Positions 22,980 to 34,497 of a stretch of DNA of 64,000 nucleotides are shown here, in pieces. Both the position numbers and the translations under genes were made by a program. Location: NCBI GenBank assembly GCA_025267735.1, contig CM046297.1, positions 28,856,011-28,920,010 on the forward strand, read 5' to 3'. The notes beneath the pieces are model-generated. The model had not been told where the DNA came from, ran no database searches, and saw nothing but the letters and a program-made list of their open reading frames with translations. This stretch comes from Mactra quadrangularis (taxonomy: Eukaryota > Mollusca > Bivalvia > Venerida > Mactridae). Each line of letters opens with the position of its first letter. Position 1 is the first letter of the stretch.

Positions 22980-24440
22980 ATGTTCTATGAGACCAATTGC
23001 CTATTATTTTATAATAGTACATAACTGTGAAAGATAAAATGTTGAATTAACAAACTCCTCACAGCGGTTACGTCACACATTGCTATTTTGATTTCTTATT
23101 AACCCTAATTAATTCAACAGTTTCAAGGGAAGTTACTGTTGCATGATGTGAATATTCTACATATTGTTATGGTGTAATTATAAATTTATGAATATATATT
23201 TATAATGTCGTTCTTACATATACGTATAAATATAGTATTCATTTTTAATACTGTCAAATATTAAATAAAACATATTACGATACACTACTGTACATTGCTA
23301 TAAACTGTATTTCGGCACAGCTACAGGTATGAGCCAACTCTTTGTTTTGCTCGTTTTTGTTTGATTTAACGCCATAGCAACACATTGAATACGTCATATA
23401 ACGGCGGTCAGTCAACCTACTCACTCTCCTTGAAAGGCTAAATCCCTGAATTTAGCTGTTAACCAACTACTAAGCGCATACCTTTGTCAGTGACAGACAG
23501 CTGTTCTTCATAATTAAAAATCATTGATAGGAGGGATAATGGCCATATAAATAATTTCATGCCCCGCCTGGTAATCAAACCCCTCGATCAGTAGACTTGG
23601 GTGTTACTGAGTTAGCCGAGCGGTTACCAATTAGACTTATATTGTTAACCAATACTTGCATCTCCAATGAAATCCTCTTCCAGTTTTGAAACATGGATAA
23701 AACCTATGGTACCATTGGTTATTTGTGATAAACAGATGCGTAGCACGGGCAATATATTTCAACAACGAGCATTGATGCTCGTCTGCACCTTTAGATTAGA
23801 ATTGATCCATTTAGAGGGGGGGGGGGTATTCATTGTTACTCTGAAATATTCTGCTATAGCTATATACATCGAGGGTTTCCCGCAAAACTGTAGTAAATGA
23901 ATTGCGTTAAAGACAAAGTTACTACAGTATTGCGGACACCCCTCGACATGTCCTGTTGCTTATGATACGAAACATATGAAGTCAATATATGGCACAGTGG
24001 TTATGTCAATGGTTACGATACAAGTGATGGTAGGTTCATATCTTGCCATATTATTTCCTTTTTTATAATCAGTTGATTAAAAAACATAAAGATCTCACAC
24101 AAGATAGTATTTATAGTTATAAATATTCCCTTCTAAATATATTACACCAAATTCAAAAGAGAAGACACGCGTGAATATTCCCCGTCGAACTATAGTCCAA
24201 TACCCAGATAATTTAATTATATAATTTCAAATACCACATTTGTATAGACTGTTTCTTTGAACATTTGTTCAAAAGCGCTATTATAAAATATGAAATCTTG
24301 AAATACAATACTGGTACATACCTTTCGCGTATTTAGTTTCGGTCATGTGATTATCTATTCATGTTAAATGAATATCAACTTCTTACTGCGAAGTATTGAT
24401 GTGTACATGAAATCAAGTAGGATTATTTTGTATTGCTAAC
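22980..24440. repeat. Segmental duplication block E, copy 2-3 interval
   Basis: Similar to 30390-31510, 39240-40380 and 46900-48860. Landmarks are CACAGCGGTTACGTCAC, CAACAACGAGCATTGATGC and TATTGCGGACA. A tRNA-like segment with A-box GGCACAGTGGTTA and B-box TAGGTTCATATC at about 23990-24050 recurs at about 31165, 39920 and 48340. No gene is seen. Confidence 0.7.
23353..23623 (-). mobile_element. tRNA-derived SINE (family S1)
   Basis: Full body with a degenerate head. The reverse complement begins CCGCTCGGCTAACTCAGTAA. The B-box is partly deleted. It lies within block E. Confidence 0.65.
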
Positions 24441-24450
24441 AGCCGAAAAG
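24340..24450 (+). other. Candidate 5' untranslated exon of copy 3, donor at 24451
   Basis: Member of the conserved pre-gene block (GTTTCGGTCATGTGAT near 24337). It ends CGAAAAG|GTATTT and would splice to the acceptor at 25932, an intron of about 1.5 kb. Confidence 0.35.
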
Positions 24451-24757
24451 GTATTTGTCTTTCTCTCATGTCTCTATTCAGTAATGATTCTCATGTTTAA
24501 AGTACTAATTTTATGTAAACAATGTTTCAACGTAATCATATAATCAACGTTGTTGTCAGATGGTTTCACTCTTTGTTCAGCCATTCTCCAGAAATGCATA
24601 TATTTTGAAGGAAACGTGTTCTAGATTATTGACCACTATACACACAACCTAAAACTAAACTTTGTTGGTATACTTTCTTGGAAAAGTTAACTAAGATTTT
24701 TGTTTAAACTTGTATCTACTCACGATAAGATTTTAACAAATCGGCAATTATGTTAAG

Positions 24758-25501
24758 GTTCAAGTAAAGTCTTTATTTGCATTAATAATAGTGAAATAAA
24801 AATGCTCTAATTCTGTCGTACTTTCATCAAGAGCAGTGTTATATGCATCAAAATGTATCTTAAGAAACATAAAAAGTGATGCTGGCAATTAATGCAGATG
24901 AAAACTTTTAACAAAAGATGTATTTGCAAAATTGATGCTGTAAAAACGAAAATTAATACAAAAGACATTCAATTATTTTTACAAACTAATTTAACATTAA
25001 ATCATTTACAGAACATTATTGTTCATATACCAATGATGGTACTCCAAAATATATAATCTCAATAAATGTTTAAATAAAATTATGGTATATGAAAACATTT
25101 TGACAGATGCAAGTGTAATGGGTTTTCACGATCCTATTTCTACTTTCACTTTAGTTTTTCATTTGCCTTAGTTTTGTTTTAAATTTTATTGATGTTATTA
25201 AAATTAAAGTACCTTTATAGGAATATGAACTTTAATATTCATGAAGGATTTAATGTTAAATTTTGTTGTAAGAAAAGATAAAAACATTTTAGTATTTTTA
25301 TTTATACAACATCAATTTTGCAAATACATCTTTTGGTAAATATGTTTGTCGTAATTGATGATAGGCATCACTTTGTTTGTTTCATAAGAAACATTTTGTT
25401 ACATAAAACACTACTCTGGGTAGAAATGTGACAGAATTACAGCATTTTCATGTTCACTAAATTATTTTGCGAACCAAGACTTTACATGAACATTAAGTGT
25501 C
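24758..25501. mobile_element. 744-bp long-TIR element
   Basis: The outer ~200 bp at each end are imperfect inverted repeats: GTTCAAGTAAAGTCTT at the left and GTTCATGTAAAGTCTT at the right in reverse complement, with AAAGATGTATTTGCAAAATT shared further in. Near-identical 6-mers GTTAAG and ATTAAG flank the ends. Homologous sequence before copies 2 and 6 (near 13140 and 49330) runs through this point without it, giving the empty site. There is no coding capacity. Confidence 0.75.
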
Positions 25502-25946
25502 CTTAATACATATACATACACAAATGCATATATTGAAGCTGTAGGGCCCTTGTGAATTGGTAGATACTGGTAACGACAAAAGACCAGCAAAATTGAAAGA
25601 TTACTCGATCACCTTATCATTCATAAAACTTGTTATTATTAAGTAGAGCTAAAACTGTCATTTTAATGGATGATGTAAAAATAAAACTCTACTATAAGCG
25701 GCCATCTTAAAATTGCAAACGAACAATTTTGAGTCATTTTTGTCAAGTGGTTTTATTTCAAGAACAAGATGCCTTTGTCAGAATTATTTAACATAATCTT
25801 AATTTCAACAATCTTTATTTTAAATCATTTTGATTCATTACAATAATGTTCGTTTCAAGATTCGATTCAATAAAATCATGAAAAATACGATTATCTTCCA
25901 GAGTCAGCTTTTCTCTTTAATTGCATTTTTAGACATTATCATTAGA

Positions 25947-27046
25947 ATGGCTTCAAGTAAATCTGACAAATCAGGAACTAATGCTGATGCATCACTGGAC
26001 CAATCAAACATAGTAACATCCAAATTTACTGCTGCTGACAGGAAACAAGCTGAACCAAGTTCTACATTATCATTTTACAACAGTTCTGCCGAGGCTTCAG
26101 TCCATCTATCAGACAGTACTGCCTTTGAACAGCATACATCGCTAGATCCGTCTACACAACCACCAACAACTGGTTTAGCTTCATTAAATAAACAACATGG
26201 TTCTGATTCTGATGATACTCCATTCCAAGATGAATTTAGTCTCCAAAAAGACATAAATGTAAAGTTTACACCTGATGGCAAAGATTGTTTTATAATAGCA
26301 ATGACTTTAGTATCTGAAAATGAACTTGCTCTGTGTGATTATGGCAACAAATCAGTAAAGGTGTTAAATATTGATAATGATGTTATATGTAGTAATATCA
26401 CATTTAAAACTTCACCAGCAGACATAACATCATTGCCGGGGGAAAAAGTGGCTGTCGTTTTTTATAATGAACAGTCTATGAGAATTCTATCAAAGTGTCA
26501 TGGTTCGTTGAAAGAAATCAAATTGATAAGACTGACTGGTAACCTGCATCTGTTTATTGCTTAAAGGATGAAATGTTTGTTTCGTTCAAAGAGCCCTTGC
26601 AATTTAACATTTTGAGTTTGTCAGGTGGTATAAAAAGAACTATAACTCCAGATTTTAAATATTTAGAATGTATAAAATGTCCTACATACATCGCTGTCAG
26701 TAGCACAAACAATACAGATATTATCTATATATCTGATTGGTCAACACACACTATCGCGTCCATAGATCTAAATGGTACAATGTTAGCGATGTATAAAGAT
26801 GAAGGTCTGGTTAAACCATACGATATTACTATTACACCATTTGGTTCTATATATGTATGTAACAGAGATAAAGATATCATATATAAAATGTCCGAAGATC
26901 TTACTGAAGGTGAAGTGATACTAGATGAACGAGATGGGTTAACGTATCCATGTGCAATGTGTTTCTGTCCTAGTAGAAAGTATCTTTATATCAGTAGTAG
27001 AGAAACATCTCGTGTAAACTTCATACAACAATATAAGTACAACTGA
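25947..27046 (+). pseudogene. NHL-type beta-propeller gene, copy 3, frameshifted
   Basis: Two overlapping pieces of the same family. The first, 25947-26564, has the usual N-terminus and the first two to three blades; it ends in a foreign tail NLHLFIA and a TAA. The second, 26573-27046, continues in another frame from MFVSFKEPL to the normal C-terminus. Next to copies 1 and 2 a single A is missing at about 26541 (GGTAACC against GGTAAACC). The start chosen is the family ATG after the acceptor at 25932; an upstream in-frame ATG at 25830 lies inside the intron. The rest is as conserved as the intact copies, so the lesion is recent, polymorphic or a sequence error. ATTAAA at 27176-27181 is a candidate poly(A) signal. 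Confidence 0.85.
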
Positions 27047-28930
27047 CTACACATAGCATGATCACAACCAGGTGTGCAAATGCTAAACACACCTTATAAA
27101 TCAATATTGTATATAGAACATTTCATTTAATATTCAAGATAACATACTTAAGTACATTTGAATGTTAATTGTTTAATTAAATCTATATTGACCCCAGGAA
27201 ATAATATCGACTCTCTTGGTTAAAAGTGCATCGTTTAGAACATCTTTCCTTCAAAAATTAATCAATTTTATATAGCGTCTATACATTGCATAAACTTATT
27301 TATTATAGATCATAGTCAGTAAACGAACGATAAGTACTGAAAAAAGCATAAAATAACTGAGGAATGGAAGATATAAAAAAATGATTACAATCTGTTTGCA
27401 AAACTGACATATTGGCTGATGGCCTCTACATTTCTCACCAATATTCAATAGTTTAACAAAACAATCATTTGAGATATTATCCTTTTTAACCAAATATAAA
27501 CTATTTTACAACAAAAAAGCCTTGAGGCAAACAGATCTTGTGTTAACCACGTACTTTAAAAAAATGTGATTTTATTTCAAATTACAAAAAAGTTTATGTT
27601 TTTGTTCAAAATGAAAATAATGTACAAATTTATAAAAGTATGAAAAATAATGATTTTTGACACATTTTGTACAAAAGAGGTGATTGTTTAATTTTTCTTT
27701 TACCACCTGAAAATACTATAATTATTTATGTACATTTTTAAACATTTTTTATTCCTTTATTTACTTCATTTTGTTAAATGTCATTTAACTGTTAGTTGGC
27801 GGATACTTTAACCTCGCAGATTTGAGTATCTGTATATATACCTTATTTGTACTCATGATCGATAAATTATACTGCAATTAATGTATGCGCCGCTGCAATT
27901 GAATGAAATGTCTGGTGTTGTAACTTTTATCATATAATATGCTTTGTTTGATACTTTTGGATTTAGAAGTTTTCATCTTGGTTTATCCCAGTCAATGTAA
28001 TCAATGTTTTATGGCCCACCTGACTCGTATGAAGGACTTATATCTTGTTTGTACACTAGTTATCTCCATTTTAAAAAGGCTATTACATTTTAGATTTTTT
28101 TAGATTTAAGGGTAGATTTTGAATATTTACCCAGTATTGTCAGACAATACAGTTATAATTGTAAGGGCTACTATATGGATCTTATCTTTTACTGACCGAT
28201 CGATAGACGTATGTTTTGATAGCATTTGGTGCTGCTAGCCTGGAAATACATTCTAACTTTGTAATATCTTAACTTATACTAACTAGTATGTTAGATAACA
28301 TAGCTTATAAATAGTTGTAATAATTCAAGTATTTTACGTTAAAAACATTATGCACAGAATCTTCAGACATGGTACACTTATTTTACTTAGTTTAATGAGC
28401 AGATGTGTTTAGTATTAGTTTTATATTTTAATGTGACTTATTGTATTGATTTAGTATTGTATTAATCGGAAGCAGAATAATTGTATTCAAGTTATATTTT
28501 AGCTGTCTGATAAATAAAACTATTTAAACAGACTAACTGGATTTTACTTCGTTTTTATTCATAACAATTATATTTGCTTGTTTTTCTATAAAAAGCCAAG
28601 TGTTGTACAGCACTTACTCTATACATTGTGGCTAGCTTAATAAACAAAATACTCGCTAAGGTCATCGTGTCGAACACGAAGCCAATATAACAGGTATAAA
28701 GTCCGAATTTAAAATCAAATCTCTAAAGAATCTGTTGTTACAGTCGAGATAAATAGAGTTTGGTCATGAATCTAATCACGATATGGTTTACCTCTACAGA
28801 GAGACACGTTGTTCACTCTTTGAGACGGGGAGTAATTTATGCAATTACTACTCAAGATTAATGATTCCATCAGAGTTAAGACCCAAGTAATGACTGGACC
28901 TAATCTTGCATTATTTGGAAGGTCATTATA
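27047..28930. repeat. Duplicated 3' flank of copy 3
   Basis: Matches the flank of copy 4 (34498-37300) and part of those of copies 1, 2 and 6. It contains the empty site for the MITE at 36268-36643 (GACGTATGTTTTGATAGC near 28206). No gene is seen. Confidence 0.75.
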
Positions 28931-28933
28931 TAA

Positions 28934-29038
28934 ATATCACATCATACAGTAAATGATAGAACGGAATTTTCTCCGAGTCTTTAACTGAGATTGATTTACT
29001 TGTCAATCGGTTTATCACTCTCTGTAGGGTGTGATATT
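28934..29038. repeat. Short inverted-repeat hairpin element
   Basis: AATATCACATCATACAG at the left is matched in reverse complement by CTGTAGGGTGTGATATT at the right, with about 50 bases between. A homologous hairpin lies at 37323-37428; near 55463 only the left arm remains. It may be a small MITE or a structured RNA element. Confidence 0.55.
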
Positions 29039-29259
29039 TTTTTATCATACCGAACAACACAAACAAGACATTTTTACACCGTTAAGTTTGTTGTTTAGAA
29101 AAAAACAAGCGTCTGCTCAAGGGAAGTAACTCAAATTGACTGGCTAAAAACTCGGGTCTCGGTATTATCAAACTACAACGTAGTAGACTCCCATCTCTTT
29201 GTGCGGGCCTATAGGTTATGTCAATCGGTCTGATGGGTGATGTTTAGAGGGTAACATTA

Positions 29260-29420
29260 CGGATTGTTATCCGGTGACGTCACATTAGGCTATATAGTAT
29301 ACAAATCACGCAAGTACTTCATGTCATGATAACTGCGAGGATACTTCGCACTGTTTATTTCATTGTCATACATATTCCATTCAAAGACGAGCTCTTATTT
29401 CTACGGTAGTCGAAATTTTG
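29260..29420 (+). promoter_or_regulatory. CRE plus TATA core promoter-like site
   Basis: A full palindromic TGACGTCA at about 29276-29283 is followed about 10 bp later by GGCTATATAGTA. The pair is conserved at about 37729-37752 (TGACGTCACTTTAGGCTATA) after copy 4. Transcription would start near 29320. Confidence 0.45.
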
Positions 29421-29627
29421 AATATTGATACAAGGGAGATAACTTCTCAACTACTTCTTTATGAAGACGATAATCAACCTCTTATTATTAATAAACAATT
29501 ACATAACGCTGTTGCTTTATTCATCAATGGTTTAGGAGATTCGAGTGACTCATTGTTTTTCATTTTTTCTTTTTCTGTTTTGCTTTTTGTCTACTTATTC
29601 ATTCAAGTTGTTTTCTTATACATGTAA
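29319..29627 (+). CDS. Unrecognised small frame with C-terminal hydrophobic segment
   Basis: An open frame of about 100 codons lies directly downstream of the CRE/TATA site and ends TAA at 29625-29627. The last ~25 residues (LFFIFSFSVLLFVYLFIQVV) would form one membrane helix. There is no in-frame ATG; the longest candidate start is TTG at 29418. The corresponding position after copy 4 diverges soon after the TATA box, so no conservation test is possible here. It could be a downstream exon or chance. Confidence 0.2.
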   Translation, partial: SCHDNCEDTSHCLFHCHTYSIQRRALISTVVEILNIDTREITSQLLLYEDDNQPLIINKQLHNAVALFINGLGDSSDSLFFIFSFSVLLFVYLFIQVVFLYM

Positions 29628-29844
29628 ATCAAGTGAAAACTTTCTACTTATGTAGTTTACAGATCAACTCCTAAAATATTATTATCTCACAATGATTTTT
29701 TGTTTGCAAATGTACTTACATGTATGATACTTTTATTTCTTCTACTTATTTATTTATTTACTCACCATGTTGTATTACTTTGACCATGGAGAGGATGTGT
29801 ATAGGCATTATATGCCTGTTATCCAATCAAATTAATTGAATAAA

Positions 29845-30395
29845 ATATGTATTAAATTAATGTATTAAATATTACATGACGGCTGGCAAATCCCATATAT
29901 GTTTAAAATATTACATGGCGAGTGGCAAATACCATATATGTATTAAATATTACTTAACAGCTGGCAAATACCATATTTGTATTAAAATAACATAACATTT
30001 GGCAAATACAATATATGTATAAAATATAACATCTGGCAAATACCATTTTTGAATTACATTTTACAATTCAGCTTGCAAAATACCATATATACATGTATAT
30101 CAAATACAACATAACTGCTGGCAAATGGCATATATGTATTAAATATTACATAACGGCTGGCAAATACCATAATATGCATTTAATATTACATCTGGCAAAT
30201 ACCATATATGTATTAAATAAAACATTACAGCAGGCAAAATACCATATATGTATCAAATTTTACAATGTAACTTTCAGAATACCCTATATGTATATAATAT
30301 TACAAAACAGCAGGCAAAATGCAACATATGCTTCAAGTAATACTATACAGCTGACAAAATACAACAAATGCATCAAATGTCACAATACAGCTGAA
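29845..30395. repeat. About 40-bp tandem repeat, about 14 diverged units
   Basis: Units share GGCAAATACCATATATGTAT followed by a TAAATATTACAT-like spacer and vary between about 30 and 46 bp. A 125-codon open frame at 30093-30470 is produced by the repeat and is not a gene. Confidence 0.8.
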
Positions 30396-31510
30396 TTAAG
30401 AAACTACTCACAGCGGTTACGTAACGCACTGCTATTTTTATTTCTCATTAATTCAACAGTTTCATGGTAAGTAACCCCTGCAGGATGTTTTGTCACCACA
30501 GTTTAATCCCCCTGCATCATGGCTGATGACACAAAATTCTAAGTCAAATTGTCGTATGTTACAGCTAGAGTGTATACCCTCTATGTTTTGAAACAATAAA
30601 ATTTAATACGCGCGTATATTCTACATATTGTTATGGTGTAATTATCAGTTTATGAATATATATTTATTCTGTCGTTCTTATATGCATAAATATGGTATTT
30701 ATTTTTATTATTGTCACGTTTTAAATAAAACATATTATAATACATTACTGTGCATTGTTATTAATGGTTTTTTGTGCAGCAATCTTTTTACTTATATTGT
30801 AAACCAATACAATTTTCTTTACCATACTTGCATATCCAAAGACATTCGCTTCCAGTTTAGAAACATGGATAAAATCTATGGTACCATTGGTTATTTGTGA
30901 TAAACAGATGCGTGGCATGGACGGTATAGTTCAACAACGAGCATTGATGCTCGTCTGCACCTTTAGATTTGGTATGATCCATTTAGAGGGGATATTTATT
31001 GTTACTATGAAATATTCTGCTATAGCTATATACATTGAGGGTTGCCCTCAAGACTGAAGGGCATTGTAAGTACATTGCGTTAAAAAGAGAGTTACTACAG
31101 TATTGCGGACAAACCTCGAAATGTAATGGTTGGTAATGATACGAAACATATAATGTCAATTTATGGCACAGTGGTTAAGTCCATTGTTACCATACAAGAG
31201 GTTGTAGGTTCATATCTAGCCATATTTTTTATTATCAGTTGATACAAAAAACATAAATATCTCACACAAGAATGTATTTATAGTTACTAAAAATATCCGC
31301 TATAAATATATCATACCAAATTTAAACGATAGACACGCGTAAATACTCTTCGTCAAACTATACCCCAACATCCAGATATTAGATGATTCGATGTAAATTA
31401 ATTGACATACGATACATTGAATACAATGGAGTGGCGTCGCAGCTGTGGTATGAATTTAAATGTATATACCATATTTGTATAACAACTGAATATGTGTTTA
31501 ACAGCGCTAT
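30396..31510. repeat. Segmental duplication block E, copy 3-4 interval
   Basis: Homologous to 22980-24280, without the S1 SINE found there. It ends at the insertion point of the MITE described next. No gene is supported. Confidence 0.65.
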
Positions 31511-31514
31511 TATA

Positions 31515-32201
31515 CAGTACCAACCAAAAGTTTGGAGACAATTTCTGATTGTATGCCTACTACATAGCTTTATCAATATTTTGGCGACTGCTTATTTTGA
31601 AACGCTTTGTAGTTTTGCTTTATTTTTGGTACGTATCATAATTATTACTGAGACTACAAAAATAGCATAAAAGCTACGTTATGGAACATAATTAAAAGTA
31701 AACATAGTTTTGGAGGCTTTATGATCTCAGATATTATTTATTTATTTAATTTTATTTATTGTTGACGCCGTATCAACACAATGTAGGTCATTTCACGGCG
31801 TCCAGCGCACCTAACCTAGCTTTCCTGGACCATTGTCTGTAACCAGTACTCACCTACCCTTCCACAAGGCCGGAAACTTCTCCATATTATCTAATCAATG
31901 GAGGAAAATAGACATTATTGTCAAATTTTCATGGAAGGGTATAACCTCACCAGGTGGGATTCGAACCTGCACCCCCTCGGGCACGAGTATCCAAATCCCG
32001 GCGCGCTACCAACTGCGCTATCGACCCGGGTTATGATCTCAGATGCTGAATCTTATAAATGTTTTGTATTCATGAAATTTGTATTCAATTTATAACAAAC
32101 CATACTTAAATATATTAAAAATAATGATTTGATAAAAATAATCATCAAAATTCAAGAATTGTAGTAAATTTCTTTTGTCTTCAAACTTTTTGTGGGTACT
32201 G
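31515..32201. mobile_element. MITE with TA target duplication, carrying a SINE
   Basis: Terminal inverted repeats CAGTACCAACCAAAAGTTTG and, at the right in reverse complement, CAGTACCCACAAAAAGTTTG are flanked by TA at 31513-31514 and 32202-32203. Empty sites are visible in homologous DNA (GCGCTATTATAAAATATG near 24273; also near 40207 and 48707). It is related to the smaller copy at 36268-36643; removing the inner SINE leaves about 375 bp. There is no transposase; TA targets suggest mobilisation by a Tc1/mariner-type enzyme. Confidence 0.88.
31733..32030 (-). mobile_element. Full-length tRNA-derived SINE (family S2)
   Basis: In reverse complement it starts CCCGGGTCGATAGCGCAGTT, with A-box and B-box (GCAGGTTCGAATCCCACC) in tRNA spacing, followed by a body with GGAAGGGTAGGTGAGTACTGG and an AATAAATAA-rich tail. 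A perfect 14-bp duplication TTATGATCTCAGAT lies at 31719-31732 and 32031-32044. The uninterrupted form is seen in the sister MITE near 36460. Confidence 0.9.
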
Positions 32202-32249
32202 TATAATATGATATCTTGAAATCTAAATATTTTACACTACCTCCGCGTA

Positions 32250-32367
32250 TTTAGTTTCGGTGATGAGATCGTTTATGCATGTTGGGTGAATATTAACATC
32301 TTACTGCGCAGTATTGAAGTGTACATGGACTAAAAAAGGCTTATTTTCAACTGCTAACTACAGAAAG
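32250..32367 (+). other. Candidate 5' untranslated exon of copy 4, donor at 32368
   Basis: Conserved block (TTTAGTTTCGGTGATGAGAT near 32250) ending CAGAAAG|GTATGTG. It would splice to the acceptor at 33409, an intron of about 1.0 kb, the shortest in the array. Confidence 0.38.
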
Positions 32368-32540
32368 GTATGTGTCTTTTTCTCATATCTCTATTCATTC
32401 ATGATGCTCGTGTTTTATGTACTAATTATATGTAAACAATGTATCAACTTAATCATATAATCACCTTTGTTGTCAGATGGACGCACTCTTTGTCCAGCCA
32501 TTTTTCAAGAATCCTAACCATTATAAAAATTAATGTTTCT

Positions 32541-32850
32541 TTGTTTGTTTTTTTTGTTGGTTTTAACGCCGCAGCAACACATTGTATAGGTTATATAACG
32601 GCGGTCAGTCAACTTATTCACTGTTCCTGGAAAGGCTAAATCTCTGGTTTTAGCTGTTAACTAACTTTTAAGCGCATACATTCGTCAGTGACTGACAACT
32701 GCCCTACATAAAGTGGAATTATTGGAAGGAGGGAGAAGGCCGTAGAAATAATTTCATGATCAAGCTCCACGAAAGTATACCCCGCCAGGGAATCGAACCC
32801 AAGACCCCTCGATCAGTTGACTAGCGTGCGACCAACTGAGCTAGCCGAGC
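32541..32850 (-). mobile_element. tRNA-derived SINE (family S1), near full length
   Basis: The reverse complement starts GCTCGGCTAGCTCAGTTGGT, a good A-box, and has B-box TTGGGTTCGATTCCC. The body includes the GCCGCAGCAACACATTGTAT segment. It lies inside the copy-4 candidate intron. Confidence 0.75.
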
Positions 32851-33423
32851 TTGCTTATACACAATATTAAAGTAATTTATTGGCATACTTACAAGGAATA
32901 GTTTATTAAGTTTTTTGTTGCTCAACTAGTATCGACTAACTGTGTCATTTAAACAAATCAACAATAATGACAAGTTTTCTTCATACGTGTACATACACAT
33001 TCATGAATATTATGAAGCGGTAGGAACCGTGTGGATTGGTAGATACTGGTAACGACAAAATACCAGGAAAAATGAAAGATTAGTCGATAACCTTAATTAT
33101 CCTTAAAGGTTGTTATTATTAAGCAGAGCTTAAACTGTAATTTAAATGGGTGAAGTACAAAGTGAAGTTCTATTGTAAGCGGCAATCTTCAAATTACAAA
33201 CGAGCTATTTTGAGTCATTTGTGTCAAGTAGTTTTATTTTGAAGTATTCAATATCTTTACTAGATTTATAGAACAAAAATATACAATCTTTATTTGAAGC
33301 TATTTTTTCTCAATGAAATAAATTTGTTTCAAGATTTGATTCAATAAAATCATATAAAAAACTACGATTATCTTCCAGAGTAAGCTCATCTCTTAATTTA
33401 CATTTTTAGTCATTATCATCAGA

Positions 33424-34497
33424 ATGGCTACGAGTAAACCTGACAAATCAAATTCAAATGCTGATGCATCATCGGACCAAACAAACATAGTAACATCCAA
33501 ATTTACTGCTGCTGACCGGAAACAAGCTGAACCAAGTTCTGCATTATCAGTTTACAATAGTTCTGCCGAGGTTTCAGACCGTCTACCAGACAGTACACCG
33601 CTAGATCCATCTACAATACCACCAACGACTAGTTTAGCTTCATTAAATATTAAGCATGGTTCTGATTCTGAAGATACTCCCTTCCAAGATGTATTTTGTT
33701 TCGAAAAAGACGTACACGTGAAGTGTACAGCTGATGACAAAGATTGTTATATATCAAAAATGACTTTACTATCTGAAAATGAACTTGCCCTATGTGATTA
33801 TGACAACAAATCAATAAAGATATTAAATATTGATGATGATGTTATATGTAGAAATATCACATTTGGTACTCCACCAACAGACATAACATCATTGCCGGGG
33901 GGGAAAGTGGCTGTCATTTTTTATGATGAACAGGCTATGAGAATTATGTCAAAATGTGATGGTTCGTTGAAAGAAATCAAATTGATAAGATTGACTGGTG
34001 AACCTGTATCTGTAGAATGCTTAATGGATGAAATATTTGTTTCATTCATAAATCCCTTGAAATTTATCATTTTTAGTTTGTCAGGTATAAAAAGAACTAT
34101 AACTCCGAAATGTTTAAAATGTATCAAACTTCCTGGATATTTAGCTGTCAATATTACAAACACTAAAAGTATTATTTATATATCTGATTGGTCAAGTAAC
34201 ACAATTGTATCTATAGATCTAAATGGTAAAAAGTTAGCAATGTATATAGATGAAGGTCTGGTGAAACCACATGATATTACTATTACTCCATTTGGTTCTA
34301 TATATGTGTGTAACAGTGAAAAACATATCATATATAAAATGGCTGAAGATCTTACTGAAGGTGAAGTAATACTTGATAAACGAGATGGATTACTCGGTCC
34401 ATGTGCAATGTGTTTCTGTCCTGGTAGAAAGTCTCTCTATATCAGTAGTAGAGAATCATCTCGTTTAAACTTCATAAAACAATATAAGTACAACTAA
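33424..34497 (+). CDS. NHL-type beta-propeller protein, copy 4
   Basis: Intact at 357 residues, slightly shorter than copy 2. It lacks the six or so residues before TPLDPS in the N-terminal region and a few residues around SGIKRTITPKC in the middle of the propeller. Six blades are otherwise present; blade landmarks include LCDYDNKSIKI, ITSLPGGKVAVIF, IYISDWSSNT and DITITPFGSIYVC. Copy-specific changes include NGKKLAMYIDEG where others have NGTMLAMYKDEG, and KPHD at the loop before blade 5. No signal peptide or membrane segment is visible. The start follows the acceptor at 33409. ATTAAA at 34627-34632 and AATAAA at 34652-34657 are candidate poly(A) signals. Confidence 0.9.
   Translation: MATSKPDKSNSNADASSDQTNIVTSKFTAADRKQAEPSSALSVYNSSAEVSDRLPDSTPLDPSTIPPTTSLASLNIKHGSDSEDTPFQDVFCFEKDVHVKCTADDKDCYISKMTLLSENELALCDYDNKSIKILNIDDDVICRNITFGTPPTDITSLPGGKVAVIFYDEQAMRIMSKCDGSLKEIKLIRLTGEPVSVECLMDEIFVSFINPLKFIIFSLSGIKRTITPKCLKCIKLPGYLAVNITNTKSIIYISDWSSNTIVSIDLNGKKLAMYIDEGLVKPHDITITPFGSIYVCNSEKHIIYKMAEDLTEGEVILDKRDGLLGPCAMCFCPGRKSLYISSRESSRLNFIKQYKYN

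Noticed and set aside
25830..25946. Upstream in-frame ATG extending copy 3 by 39 residues
   Set aside because: It lies before the conserved splice acceptor, and the extension is not shared by the other copies.
29845..30395. CRISPR-like array
   Set aside because: The units are degenerate and contiguous without unique equal-length spacers, and the genome is eukaryotic.
30093..30470. 125-codon frame starting MYIKYNITAGKWH
   Set aside because: It follows a ~40-bp tandem repeat; the repeated tracts explain the lack of stops.
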